Shown here one piece after another: positions 7,671-16,701 of a stretch of 48,468 nucleotides of DNA (its first letter is position 1; the number at the start of each line of letters is the position of its first letter). This DNA is from Bacteroidales bacterium. Its GTDB lineage: Bacteria > Bacteroidota > Bacteroidia > Bacteroidales > UBA932. The DNA lies in NCBI GenBank assembly GCA_024695285.1, contig JAILIM010000075.1:1-48468 (forward strand), given 5' to 3'. The translations under genes and the position numbers were made by a program. The notes under the pieces were generated by a model that worked only from the letters and a program-made list of their open reading frames with translations, ran no database searches and was not told the DNA's origin.

Positions 7671-10600
7671 GTGAGACCGTTGTAGCGGAGGCGGTTGATG
7701 AAATCGTTGGTCACGGCCACGGTGAACTTCTTCGAGTGGAATTCCAGGTTGTAGCTGGTAGCCTTGTCGCGGACCTTGATTGAAAGAGGAATCTTGCCCT
7801 TGTTTTCCTTCAGGAGGGTGACGAGCCGCTTGCGGAACTCCGGATTGAGCAGGGAAGTGTCGATGTCCACGGTGAAGCCCGTGATGAAGTTCTCCGCCAC
7901 GTTGCCCAGCAGCATAACCTTCTTTATCTTGAATGCGAACGGGGCCGTCTTGCCCTGGGCGCGCTCCTCGGGCTTGAGGCGGTAGCGCTCGTCGATTTCG
8001 CCCTGCAGGTAGAGGTACTCGTGGGGCTTCATGTAAGCTATGTAGCTCTCGTAGTCGGTGCCGAAGAGGGCGAACTCGTAGTGGCCGTTGTAGTCTTCAA
8101 TAGTCACGCGGGCGCCGGGAGAGCCGCTCTTCGTGGTTATGGATTTAACGTCCGTGACTATGCCTGCCAAGGAGCAGCTGTACTTCTTGTTTTCTTTTTC
8201 GGCTTCCTGGATCTTGTCGCCCAGGCGGCCGACGGACAGGTTGGTAAAGTTCTCTATCTCAAAGGAATAGCGGTCCAGGGGATGGGCGCTCAGGTACATT
8301 CCCACATAGTTGCGCTCCTCCTGCAGCAGGGCGAGAGTGTTTTCTTCCTCGGGCACCTGGGGCATCACCGGGCGGCGCGGCTTAAGCTCTTCGACCTCGC
8401 CGAACAGCGAGAGGGAGTTGTCCATCTTGTCGGTCTTGAAGAGGTCCATGTAGCGGGTGAGTTCGTCGATGAAGCGCTCGCCGCTCTCGCCGGGGGCGAA
8501 GAACTGGCTCCTGCGGTAGCCGAAGGAGTCGAACGCTCCCGCCATGGCGAGGATTTCCAGCGCCTTGGCCGTCATGATCACGTTTTTGGAGTCCTTGGCG
8601 CTCCGCTCGGCCATTCTCTCCACGAAGTCGAATACGTCCGCGAAAAGGCCGTTTTCCGTCCTCTCAGCGATGATGGCATCTACAGCATTGGAGCTGAAGC
8701 TCTTAAGGCCGCCCAGTCCGAAGCGAATGTTGCCTTCGCGGTTCACGGTGAAGCGGGCCTCGGACTCGTTGACGTCGGGGCTTAACACCTTGATGTCGTG
8801 GAGCTTGCAGTCGGCCATGATCTTCTTGATCTCATCCATGTTGCTGAGGTTGCAGGAGAGGTTGGCCGCGAAGAACTCTGCGGTATAGTGGCACTTCAGC
8901 CAGCCGGTCTGGTAGCTCACCCAGGCGTAGCATGTGGCGTGGGACTTGTTGAACGCGTACTGAGCGAATTTCTCCCAGTCCTTCCAGATCTTGTCCAGGG
9001 TCTTTTCCGGGTGCCCGTTGGCTTGTCCCTGGCTCATGAACTTGTCTTTCAGGACCATCATTTCGTCTATCTTCTTCTTGCCCATGGCCTTGCGCAGGCG
9101 GTCAGCTTCGCCCTTGGTGAAGTTTGCAAGCTTGCGGCTGAGGAGCATGACCTGCTCCTGGTAGACGGTGATTCCGTAGGTCTCGTCGAGAAACTCCTCC
9201 ATCTCGGGGAGGTCGTATTCTATTTTCTGCTGCCCTTGCTTGCGGGCCACGAAATCGGGAATGTAGTCCATCGGGCCCGGCCTGTAGAGGGCGTTCATAG
9301 CGATGAGGTCCTCGAAACGTTCCGGCTTCAGGCGCTGGAGCCAGGTCTTCATGCCTTCGGATTCAAACTGGAAGATGACGGTGGTGTCGCCGCGGCCGTA
9401 GAGTTCCAGGGTTGGCCTGTCGGCTATGTCTATGGCCTCGATGTCGATGTCGATGCCGTGGCGCTGCTTGATGTTGCGGAGGGTTTCGTGGATGATGCTG
9501 AGGGTTATGAGCCCCAGGAAGTCCATTTTCAGCATGCCCACGTCCTCAATGTAGTGGCCGTCGTACTGGGAAGTCCAGACGTCCTTGCCGGTTTCCTTGT
9601 CCTTGGAGAGGCAGATGGGGATGTAGTCGGTCAGGTTGCCGCGGCCGATGATGGTCGCGCAGGCGTGGACGCCCACCTGACGTATGCAGCCTTCGAGCTT
9701 CTGGGCGTATTTAAGCACCTCCTTGTTGACGTCGGTGCCGTTTTCAAGCTCGTTTTTGAACTCCGGCACGAGGCGGTAGCAGTTGGACAGGGTTATCTTT
9801 GCGTCGACTTCCTCCATACCTTTCTGGAAGGTACGCATCTGCTTCTGCCCGTCGATTTCAACCTCTTCCTCAATCACCTTGAAACCGGGCTTCAGCTCGT
9901 CCAGCTTGGGGTTGAAGGGGTATTTTTTCTCCACCTTCTCGCTGAGGCGGTCGGGCACCATTTTGGAGAGGCGGTTGGATTCGTCGATGCTGACCTCACT
10001 GATGCGGGCCACGTCCTTGATGGCACTTTTGGCGGCCATGGTGCCGAAGGTTATGACGCGGGAGACATGGTCTTCGCCATATGTGCGCTCGACGTATTCG
10101 TGGGCGTCTAGAAGGTTCTCGAAGTCCACGTCGATATCCGGCATCGATATACGGTCCGGGTTGAGGAAACGCTCGAACAGGAGCTTGTACTTGATGGGGT
10201 CCAGGTTGGTGATTCCCAGGCAGTAAGCCACCACGGAGCCGGCCGCGGAACCACGCCCCGGGCCGACCAGGAAGCCGTTTTTGCGGGAGGCGGCGATATA
10301 GTCCTGGACGATCAGGAAGTAGTCGGGGAAGCCCATCTTGCTGATGGTCTTGAGCTCGAAGTCGATGCGCTCGGCCTGCTCCTCGTTGAGCGTTTCGCCG
10401 TAGCGCTTGGCGGCGCCCCGGTAGGTGAGCTCGCAGAGGAAGGCCACGGAGCGGCAGAACTCGTCGCCGCGGTACTCCTTGCTCTTGATATTGCCCTCCT
10501 TGTCTTTGGTGATGCTGTAGCGGCCTTCGTCGATGACGTCTTTGTACTGCTCGAGTTTGGCGTCGATGTTGGAGAGGAATTCCGGGTCGATTTCGTATTT

Positions 10601-11521
10601 CGGCAGCACGTGGGGGCGGTCGATGGAGTAGGCCTCTATCTTGCTGGCCACTTCGAGGGTATTGGCGAGGGCTTCCGGGTGATCCGGGAAGAGGGCCGCC
10701 ATTTCTTCCTCGGACTTTATGAATTCCTGCTGGGTGTAGCGGAGGCGCTTGGGGTCGCTGACGTTGGCGTTGGTGGTCAGGCAGATGAGGCGGTCGTGGA
10801 CGGGGCCGTCTTCGCGGTTGATGAAGTGGGCGTCGTTGGTCGCCACGACCTTGATTCCCAGCTCTGCGGCCAGCTTGAATATGCTTTCGTTGACGATTTC
10901 CTGCTCCCGGCCGACTTCGGCTATCTTGTCGTAGGCCTCGGGAGGGAGACCTTCCACCTCGGTTTTGTGGAGCATCACTTCGAGGTAATAATCGTCGCCG
11001 AAGACGCTCCGGTGCCATTCGGCGGCCTTGCGGGCGCCTTCGTAGTCGCCGGCCATGAGGTTCTTGGAGATTTCCCCGGCCAGGCAGGCGGAGCTGCAGA
11101 TGAGGTCTTCGTGGTACTTTTCTATTATCTCGTGGGTGACGCGGGGCCTGTAGTAGAATCCTTCGATGAAGCCTTCGGAGCAGATCTTCATGAGGTTCTT
11201 GTAGCCATTGTAATTCTTGGCGAGGAGGATGAGATGGTAGTAGTTCTTGTGGTCGTTGTCCTTGAGGCGATGGTCGTAGTGGCGGGTCACGTAGACCTCG
11301 CAGCCGATCAGCGGCTTGACTATGGGCTGCTTGTCCGGGCCCAGGTTTGACTTGTCCCATGCCCATTTGAGGAACTCCTTGACACCGTACATGTTGCCGT
11401 GGTCGGTGATGGCGATTGCGGGCATCTGGAGTTCGCGGGCACGGGCGAAAAGTTTCTTGATATCGGACAGGCCGTCAAGGATGGAATACTGGGTATGGAC
11501 GTGCAGATGGACGAATGACAT
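7640..11521 (-). CDS. dnaE: DNA polymerase III alpha subunit DnaE
   Basis: DnaE is the replicative polymerase catalytic subunit. The 1293-residue protein opens with a PHP domain whose metal motifs look intact (HLHVHTQYS, ITDHGNM, later ATNDAHF), which leaves room for PHP-associated proofreading or a structural metal site. The polymerase core has GRGSAAGS, the catalytic pair in MPDIDVDFE and the third aspartate region in LKMDFLGL. The fingers/thumb (FQFESEGM, ALYRPGP), a helix-hairpin-helix segment and a C-terminal OB fold follow. It overlaps folK at its 3' end. A TATCTTTG box lies four bases before the ATG. Confidence 0.97.
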   Translation of the reverse strand: MSFVHLHVHTQYSILDGLSDIKKLFARARELQMPAIAITDHGNMYGVKEFLKWAWDKSNLGPDKQPIVKPLIGCEVYVTRHYDHRLKDNDHKNYYHLILLAKNYNGYKNLMKICSEGFIEGFYYRPRVTHEIIEKYHEDLICSSACLAGEISKNLMAGDYEGARKAAEWHRSVFGDDYYLEVMLHKTEVEGLPPEAYDKIAEVGREQEIVNESIFKLAAELGIKVVATNDAHFINREDGPVHDRLICLTTNANVSDPKRLRYTQQEFIKSEEEMAALFPDHPEALANTLEVASKIEAYSIDRPHVLPKYEIDPEFLSNIDAKLEQYKDVIDEGRYSITKDKEGNIKSKEYRGDEFCRSVAFLCELTYRGAAKRYGETLNEEQAERIDFELKTISKMGFPDYFLIVQDYIAASRKNGFLVGPGRGSAAGSVVAYCLGITNLDPIKYKLLFERFLNPDRISMPDIDVDFENLLDAHEYVERTYGEDHVSRVITFGTMAAKSAIKDVARISEVSIDESNRLSKMVPDRLSEKVEKKYPFNPKLDELKPGFKVIEEEVEIDGQKQMRTFQKGMEEVDAKITLSNCYRLVPEFKNELENGTDVNKEVLKYAQKLEGCIRQVGVHACATIIGRGNLTDYIPICLSKDKETGKDVWTSQYDGHYIEDVGMLKMDFLGLITLSIIHETLRNIKQRHGIDIDIEAIDIADRPTLELYGRGDTTVIFQFESEGMKTWLQRLKPERFEDLIAMNALYRPGPMDYIPDFVARKQGQQKIEYDLPEMEEFLDETYGITVYQEQVMLLSRKLANFTKGEADRLRKAMGKKKIDEMMVLKDKFMSQGQANGHPEKTLDKIWKDWEKFAQYAFNKSHATCYAWVSYQTGWLKCHYTAEFFAANLSCNLSNMDEIKKIMADCKLHDIKVLSPDVNESEARFTVNREGNIRFGLGGLKSFSSNAVDAIIAERTENGLFADVFDFVERMAERSAKDSKNVIMTAKALEILAMAGAFDSFGYRRSQFFAPGESGERFIDELTRYMDLFKTDKMDNSLSLFGEVEELKPRRPVMPQVPEEENTLALLQEERNYVGMYLSAHPLDRYSFEIENFTNLSVGRLGDKIQEAEKENKKYSCSLAGIVTDVKSITTKSGSPGARVTIEDYNGHYEFALFGTDYESYIAYMKPHEYLYLQGEIDERYRLKPEERAQGKTAPFAFKIKKVMLLGNVAENFITGFTVDIDTSLLNPEFRKRLVTLLKENKGKIPLSIKVRDKATSYNLEFHSKKFTVAVTNDFINRLRYNGLTYSVQKKPGA

Positions 11522-11525
11522 AGCA

Positions 11526-11533
11526 CAAAGATA
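11526..11533 (-). promoter_or_regulatory. dnaE -7 box, leaderless arrangement
   Basis: On the minus strand TATCTTTG is followed by TGCT and the dnaE ATG at 11521, predicting a leaderless or near-leaderless transcript. Confidence 0.5.
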
Positions 11534-11568
11534 AAAGAATAATTGATAATATGAACTCCGAAAATACC

Positions 11569-11596
11569 TTGCGTGTGAAAAAGTTTTTTATATTTG
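11569..11596 (+). promoter_or_regulatory. Promoter of the ThiL-like gene, leaderless arrangement
   Basis: A TTG at 11569-11571 and TATATTTG at 11589-11596 (17 bp apart) form a Bacteroidetes-type -33/-7 pair. CGTT and the ATG at 11601 follow directly. Confidence 0.6.
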
Positions 11597-11600
11597 CGTT

Positions 11601-12596
11601 ATGCAGGATTTCGACCAACTCGGACGCCGTGAGGCCATAAGGCTCCTGTTCGAAGGCACGCCGTTCGCTCCGTTTTCCGACGGGGGTTTCAAGGCGGCTG
11701 CAGGGGAGTGCGTGGTGCCGGCTTCGCGTGTGCTGCTGGAGGGGATCGACTTCGATCTTGTGTATTTTCCGCTTAAGCATCTGGGCTACAAGAGTGTGGC
11801 CGGCGTGACGGGTGAGCTTTATGCCGCGCTCGCTGCGCCCCGGTCGCTTTCGGTGGTGCTGGGTGTGTCTGCCAAGCTGGATTTCGAGCGTGTGCGGGAG
11901 CTCTGGGGCGGCGTTGTTGCGGCCGCTTCCGAGTTTGGCTACGGCTCCGTCGGTTTGGATCTTCAGCCTTCGCGTAACGGTTTGACTATCAGCGTGTCTG
12001 CCGTTGGATGCGCGCCCGCTGAAGCTGGTCCGGCACCCGCTTCGAAGGACCTTATCTGTGTGTCCGGAGCGCTTGGGGCGGCCTACCTGGGGCTGCAGGT
12101 GCTGGAGCGCGGGAAGGCCCGTTTCGACGGGGGAGCGGCGGGGCCCGGCGATGAGCTGGAACGCTATCGCATGCTGGTGGCGGCCTACCTGAAGCCGGAG
12201 CTGCCTGCCGGGTTGCCGGAGGCGCTGAAGGATTCCGGTATCACCCCTTCGGCCGCTCTTTTCGTGGACCGGGGGCTTGCCGATGCGCTGCTGCGGCTCG
12301 TCGGGCGCACGGGGCTGGGGGCGAAGGTGTATGCCGACCGCATCCCTTTCGAGGGCGGCAGCTTCGACCTGGGCAAGGCGCTGGACGTGGATCCTGTATC
12401 TGCCGCGATGAACGGGGGCGACGACTGCCGCGTGCTGCTGGTTGTGCCCCTGGCCCAGTTCGAACGTTTCAGGCACGACTTCCAGGCCTTCGACATTATA
12501 GGGCACCTGGCGCAGAGCGACGTCGGTGCGGTGCTGGTCAGTCCGGACGGGCTGGAGCACCCGGTGTCCGCTCCCGGATGGCCGTCAAATGTTTAA
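11601..12596 (+). CDS. ThiL-like (AIR synthase-related) protein, catalytic aspartates missing
   Basis: The 331-residue product matches thiamine-monophosphate kinase of Bacteroidales over its length: FDQLGRREAIRLLF, VLLEGIDFDLVYFPLKHLGYKSV, LICVSGALGAAYLGLQVLE, ALFVDRGLADALLRL, NGGDDCRVLLVVPLAQF. In active ThiL the magnesium/ATP motifs read GDDAAV, TTDxLxEG, GDLG and DISDGL. Here the first is absent, the aspartate of the second is serine (PASRVLLEG), GDLG is GALG, and DISDGL is FVDRGL. The fold is probably kept but kinase activity is doubtful. No thi gene is adjacent, and the DUF4923 gene follows after 19 bp. It could be a regulatory or recruited pseudoenzyme, or a very divergent active enzyme. 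Confidence 0.75.
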   Translation: MQDFDQLGRREAIRLLFEGTPFAPFSDGGFKAAAGECVVPASRVLLEGIDFDLVYFPLKHLGYKSVAGVTGELYAALAAPRSLSVVLGVSAKLDFERVRELWGGVVAAASEFGYGSVGLDLQPSRNGLTISVSAVGCAPAEAGPAPASKDLICVSGALGAAYLGLQVLERGKARFDGGAAGPGDELERYRMLVAAYLKPELPAGLPEALKDSGITPSAALFVDRGLADALLRLVGRTGLGAKVYADRIPFEGGSFDLGKALDVDPVSAAMNGGDDCRVLLVVPLAQFERFRHDFQAFDIIGHLAQSDVGAVLVSPDGLEHPVSAPGWPSNV

Positions 12597-12615
12597 CCAC
12601 TAATTCTTTATTTAT

Positions 12616-13227
12616 ATGAAAAAAGTTATTGTTATCCTCAGCGCCCTCGTTCTTTGCGCTACTACTGCATCAGCCCAGAACTGGCTCGAAGATTTCCTTA
12701 AAGTAGCTACCGAAAAGGTCGGTGACGTTATCTCCGGCAAGAGCTCCGCTACCACCACTTTCGATATTAAGGGTTCCTGGAAGTATCAGGGCGTCGCCAT
12801 CGGCGCAAGCTCCGGCGACATCCTCTCCAGCCTCGCAACCTCCGCAGGTGCCGGCACCATCGAGAAGAAGTGCGACGACCTGCTCGCCAAGGCCGGCATC
12901 AAGCCCGGTGCAGCCACGCTGAATTTTAAGGAGGACGGTTCATTCACCCTCAACGCCGGCAAGATCAACATTCCCGGCACCTGGACCAAGGAAGGCAGCA
13001 AGCTGACCATCAACTTCGCCAAGCTCTTCACCTTCAAGCTCGTCGGCACCATCAAGACCAACGCCAGCGGCTGCGAGATTCTCTTCGACGCCGACAAGTT
13101 CGTGGGCTGGATATCCAAGATCCTCGAGGTGGTCAACAAGGTTGCCAACAACTCCACCCTCTCGTCCGTCCAGTCGATGCTCGCCAACGCCAAGGGCGTA
13201 CAGCTCGGCTTCAAGCTCGCGAAGTAA
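12616..13227 (+). CDS. DUF4923 family secreted protein (lipocalin-like)
   Basis: The 203-residue protein has a clear signal peptide (MKKVIVILSALVLCATTASAQ). The mature part has a central stretch starting FDIKGSWKYQGVAIG, conserved in DUF4923 proteins of Bacteroidetes, followed by a lipocalin-like beta pattern (LNFKEDGSFTLNAG, IPGTWTKEGSKLTINF, FKLVGTIKTNASGCEILFD). Function is unknown. It follows the ThiL-like gene after 19 bp and is probably co-transcribed. A hairpin at 13292-13320 separates it from the opposing secDF. The family call comes from recognised sequence pattern. Confidence 0.75.
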   Translation: MKKVIVILSALVLCATTASAQNWLEDFLKVATEKVGDVISGKSSATTTFDIKGSWKYQGVAIGASSGDILSSLATSAGAGTIEKKCDDLLAKAGIKPGAATLNFKEDGSFTLNAGKINIPGTWTKEGSKLTINFAKLFTFKLVGTIKTNASGCEILFDADKFVGWISKILEVVNKVANNSTLSSVQSMLANAKGVQLGFKLAK

Positions 13228-13233
13228 GGCAGG

Positions 13234-13366
13234 CTGTCATTCTGAGGAGGGCGCAGCCCGACGAAGAATCTAGCGAAGCTATATTAAAAGAATCGGCCGC
13301 CCCTGAATGGAGCGGCCGATTTGGTAGATTCTTCGCTTTTAGATTCTTCGCTTCGCTCAGAATGAC
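13234..13366. repeat. Inverted copies of the TGTCATTCTGA element around a terminator
   Basis: A plus copy lies at 13234-13271 (TGTCATTCTGAGGAGGG, ending GAAGAATCT). A minus copy lies at 13341-13366, preceded by a partial duplicate from 13326 (AGATTCTTCGCTTTT). They flank the hairpin at 13292-13320. Confidence 0.75.
13292..13320. terminator. Bidirectional terminator between DUF4923 gene and secDF
   Basis: A 9-bp perfect stem ATCGGCCGC/GCGGCCGAT encloses an 11-nt loop. On the minus strand it is followed by a T-rich tract (TTCTTTT), fitting termination of secDF. Confidence 0.75.
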
Positions 13367-13400
13367 AGTGAGGGGAGGGCGAGCCTCCCCAGGGCTGTCA

Positions 13401-16400
13401 TTATTTCTTCGAGGCTTTCTTGGCCATGATACGGCGGGTGGTGTCGTACATGATGGGGGTACCGATCATGATGGAAGCGTAGGTACCGACGAGGATACCA
13501 AGGCAGAGAGCGACGGAGAGACCGCGGATGCTTTCGCCGCCGAAGAAGGCGATGGCAAGCATAGGCAGCAAGGTCGACACGGAGGTGTTGACCGTACGGG
13601 TCAGGGTCTGGTTGAGAGACTTGTTGACCATGTCCTTAAAGTCGTCGTTCGGGTGCAGGCCGAGGTTCTCACGGATACGGTCGAAGATAACCACGTTATC
13701 GTTGATGGCGTATCCGATGATGGTCAGGATAGCTGCGATGAAGGTCTGGTCCACATCCAGGTTGAACGGCAGGATACCGCTGAAGAGCGAGAAGAAGCCG
13801 ATCAGGATGATGGCGGTGTGCGCCAGGGACACCACGCCGCCGAGACCCCAGCTCCAGCCCTTGAATCGCCATGCGATGTAGGCGAAGATGATGAGGAGGG
13901 CGAGGAGGACGGAGATGATGGCGGAGCGCTTGATGTCGCTTGCAATAGAGGCGCCGACCTTGTCGGAAGAAATGATACCGTTAGGATTCTCCAGAGTAGA
14001 GGTGAAGTCACTCAGCTGGACGTCTTCCTTGAAGAAGCCCTTCAGGGATTCGAACAGCATGCCTTCGATTTCGGTGTCCACGGAAGAGGACTCGTCCTTG
14101 ACCTTGTAGGAGGTCGTGATCTTCATCTGGGAGTCGCCACCGAACTGCTTGACTTCCACGGAGGACTCGGGATCAGCGGCGTTGAACACCGTGTTGACTG
14201 CGGAACGCACGGCCTCTGCGGTCACGGGCTGGTCGAAGCGGACAACGTAGGTGCGGCCGCCGGTGAAGTCGACACCGTAGGTGAAGCCCTTGAATGCGAT
14301 GGAGCCGATAGCGATGAGGATCAGGGCGCCGGAAATAATGTAGGAGTACTTGCGGCCCTTGATGAAGTCGAATTTGGTGTTCTTGAGGAAGTTCTTGGAC
14401 CATTCCCACTCGAAGGTGACGTTCTTGCCCTTGTTCACACGGTCGTCGATGATCAGGCGGGTGATGAAGATGCTGGTCAGGACGGAGGTGATGATACCGA
14501 TGATGAGGGTGGTGGCGAAGCCCTTGATAGGACCGGAACCGAAGAAGAACAGCACGAGACCGGTCAGGAGGGTGGTCACCTGGCCGTCGATAATGGCGGA
14601 GTAGGCGTTCTGGTAGCCGTCGTGGACAGCCTTGCCGAGACCCTTGCCCGCCTTGAGTTCTTCCTTGATACGTTCATAGATAATAACGTTCGCATCCACT
14701 GCCATACCCAGGGTCAGCACGAGACCGGCGATACCCGGGAGGGTCAGCACGGCGCCGAAGGAGGCGAGGGTACCGAAGAGAAGCAGAACGTTGGTCAGCA
14801 ATGCGGCGTCGGCCACAAGACCAGCTCCCCTGTAGAAGATGATCATGTAGAGCAGCACGAGCACGAATGCGATCAGGAAGGAAATGAGACCGGCGCGGAT
14901 GGACTCGGCACCGAGGGAAGGACCCACAACCTGCTCCTGCACGATGGTGGCAGGGGCGGGGAGCTTACCGGACTTCAGGACGTTGGTAAGGTCGGTCGCC
15001 TCCTCCATGGTGAAATTGCCGCTGATTTCGGAAGAACCACCGGTGATTTCACCGTTGACGGTCGGGTAGGAATACACGGTGCCGTCGAGGACGATGGCGA
15101 TCTGCTTGCCGATGTTGTCCTTGGTCAGGCGGGCCCAGATGTTGGCGCCCTCTGCGTTCATGGTCATGGACACGGTCGGGCTGCCGCCACGGCGGTCGTT
15201 GGTGGTCACGCGGGCGTCGGTCACGACTCCACCGTCCAGGGGAGCCTTGCCGTCACGGCTGGAGGACTTGATGGCGATGAGTTCGAAGATATTGTCGGAC
15301 TGCATCATCTCGGAGGGCTTCACGCTCCACATCGGGCGGAACTCGGCGGGGAACAGTGCGGCGACTTCCTGCATGCGGAGGTACTTGCCGACGGCTGCGG
15401 TGTCTGCTGCAGCGGCGAAACCGATGCAGGCGTTGCCGCGGTAGCCGGAGGGCTGAAGTACTGCGAAGAGGGGATTAGCCTTCTTGTAGGCATCGAGGTT
15501 GGCGTCGTCCTCTGCCTGGGCCTTGATTTCCTCGGCCACGAGATCCTCACCCTCTGCGGGCTTTGCCTCGGGCTCAGCCACGTCTTCGCTCGCTGCATAT
15601 TCGGCGAGCAGGGCGTTGGCCTCCTGGAGGTAGGGAGTGATCTCGGCGGCGTCGAACGTTGTCCAGAACTCGAGGGATGCGGTGCCCTGGAGGAGCTTAC
15701 GCACACGCTCAGGCTCCTTCACGCCGGGGAGTTCCACGAGGATGCGGCCGGTGTTGCCGATCTTCTGGATGGACGGCTGGGTCACGCCGAAGCGGTCGAT
15801 ACGGTTACGGAGAACGTTGAACGAGTTGGCGATGGCGCTCTCGGCTTCTTCCTTGATCACGGAGACCACCTGTTCGTCGGTGGACTCGGGCTTGATGCGG
15901 TCGCGCATTTCATAGGTGCCGAACACCTGGGAAAGCCTCTGGCCGCCGGAAGTCTCCTTCCAGGCCTCTGCGAAAAGGGTTATGAAGTCGGACTGCGAGC
16001 CAACGGAACGCTCCTTGGCAAGGGCGATGGCCTTCTGGAACTCAGGGGAGACGTTGTTGCCTGACAGGGCGCGCACGAGGTCCTCGAGCTGCACCTGCAG
16101 CATGACGTTCATACCACCCTTGAGGTCCAGACCGAGGTTGATCTCCTTGGCCTTTACTTCTTTGAATGTGTTGCCGAAATAAACTTTCTGGGAAGAAACA
16201 GAGTCAGTGAACCTCTTTTCTTCGTTTTTCTTGAGTGAATCAAGGAAATAGGCTTGATCCTCAGCAGCGATCTTCGCGAACGCGGGGCTCTGGCTGAACG
16301 CCTCCGCCTTTGCGGCGGCTGCTTTAGATGCTTTCTTCTCCTGGAGGCTGGTCACAGCGGTGAAGGAAAGCTGCCAGAGGCAGGCAATTGCGAGCAGGAT

Positions 16401-16433
16401 TGCTACTAGTCTGATTGCTCCTTTGCTTTGCAT
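13401..16433 (-). CDS. secDF: Protein translocase subunit SecDF (fused)
   Basis: SecDF is an inner-membrane, proton-driven accessory of the SecYEG translocon that pulls exported proteins into the periplasm. The 1010-residue product is the SecD-SecF fusion usual in Bacteroidetes. An N-terminal membrane segment is at about residues 8-28. The SecD motif LGLDLKGGMNVMLQV follows, then the large periplasmic domain and a six-helix block with GMAVDANVIIYERIKEE. The SecF half begins near TFEWEWSKNFLKNTKFDFIKGRKYSYI and includes YGVDFTGGRTYVVRF and GYAINDNVVIFDRIRENL. A TAACTTTG box at 16473-16480 on the minus strand is the likely promoter. Confidence 0.97.
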   Translation of the reverse strand: MQSKGAIRLVAILLAIACLWQLSFTAVTSLQEKKASKAAAAKAEAFSQSPAFAKIAAEDQAYFLDSLKKNEEKRFTDSVSSQKVYFGNTFKEVKAKEINLGLDLKGGMNVMLQVQLEDLVRALSGNNVSPEFQKAIALAKERSVGSQSDFITLFAEAWKETSGGQRLSQVFGTYEMRDRIKPESTDEQVVSVIKEEAESAIANSFNVLRNRIDRFGVTQPSIQKIGNTGRILVELPGVKEPERVRKLLQGTASLEFWTTFDAAEITPYLQEANALLAEYAASEDVAEPEAKPAEGEDLVAEEIKAQAEDDANLDAYKKANPLFAVLQPSGYRGNACIGFAAAADTAAVGKYLRMQEVAALFPAEFRPMWSVKPSEMMQSDNIFELIAIKSSSRDGKAPLDGGVVTDARVTTNDRRGGSPTVSMTMNAEGANIWARLTKDNIGKQIAIVLDGTVYSYPTVNGEITGGSSEISGNFTMEEATDLTNVLKSGKLPAPATIVQEQVVGPSLGAESIRAGLISFLIAFVLVLLYMIIFYRGAGLVADAALLTNVLLLFGTLASFGAVLTLPGIAGLVLTLGMAVDANVIIYERIKEELKAGKGLGKAVHDGYQNAYSAIIDGQVTTLLTGLVLFFFGSGPIKGFATTLIIGIITSVLTSIFITRLIIDDRVNKGKNVTFEWEWSKNFLKNTKFDFIKGRKYSYIISGALILIAIGSIAFKGFTYGVDFTGGRTYVVRFDQPVTAEAVRSAVNTVFNAADPESSVEVKQFGGDSQMKITTSYKVKDESSSVDTEIEGMLFESLKGFFKEDVQLSDFTSTLENPNGIISSDKVGASIASDIKRSAIISVLLALLIIFAYIAWRFKGWSWGLGGVVSLAHTAIILIGFFSLFSGILPFNLDVDQTFIAAILTIIGYAINDNVVIFDRIRENLGLHPNDDFKDMVNKSLNQTLTRTVNTSVSTLLPMLAIAFFGGESIRGLSVALCLGILVGTYASIMIGTPIMYDTTRRIMAKKASKK

Positions 16434-16472
16434 AACTATGGTTAATAATAATTAAAGTCCAAAAATAGTTTG

Positions 16473-16480
16473 CAAAGTTA
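16473..16480 (-). promoter_or_regulatory. secDF -7 box
   Basis: TAACTTTG on the minus strand lies 39 bp before the secDF ATG, with a TTTG at 16496-16499 as a possible though closely spaced -33 element. Confidence 0.5.
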
Positions 16481-16616
16481 GTATTTTTATTGGAACAAAC
16501 TATAAAAAAGCCAAAAAATAGTCCTCCAAGCACATATTTTATATATACGCCCGCCCGCTTTCATCTCAAATCCCTCCTCCGTGAGCCATAACTCCTCGAA
16601 TCTCAATAACATCCGC

Positions 16617-16688
16617 AAACCCGATTGCTCTGTTTGGTGCAATCGGGTTTTAACAACGTGCTGCTAATCAGTACGTTACCGCTCACGC
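16617..16688 (-). repeat. 72-bp REP-like element, copy A
   Basis: Read on the minus strand it starts GCGTGAGCGGTAACG, continues with CTGATTAGCAGCACGTTG, and ends in a perfect 12-bp hairpin (AAACCCGATTGC/GCAATCGGGTTT at 16617-16628 and 16639-16650). It is 68/72 identical to copy B at 18562-18633 in the opposite orientation and sits 13 bp past the acyltransferase stop codon, so it may also terminate that gene. Confidence 0.9.
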
Positions 16689-16701
16689 TGCCGCCGGCGG
16701 C

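Noticed and set aside
8021..10111. Long open frames antisense to dnaE
   Set aside because: Composition-driven shadow frames of a conserved polymerase gene, with low-complexity His/Val/Gly-rich translations.
13362..16064. 900-codon open frame antisense to secDF
   Set aside because: It is a GC-rich shadow frame; the opposite strand encodes an intact, easily recognised SecDF.
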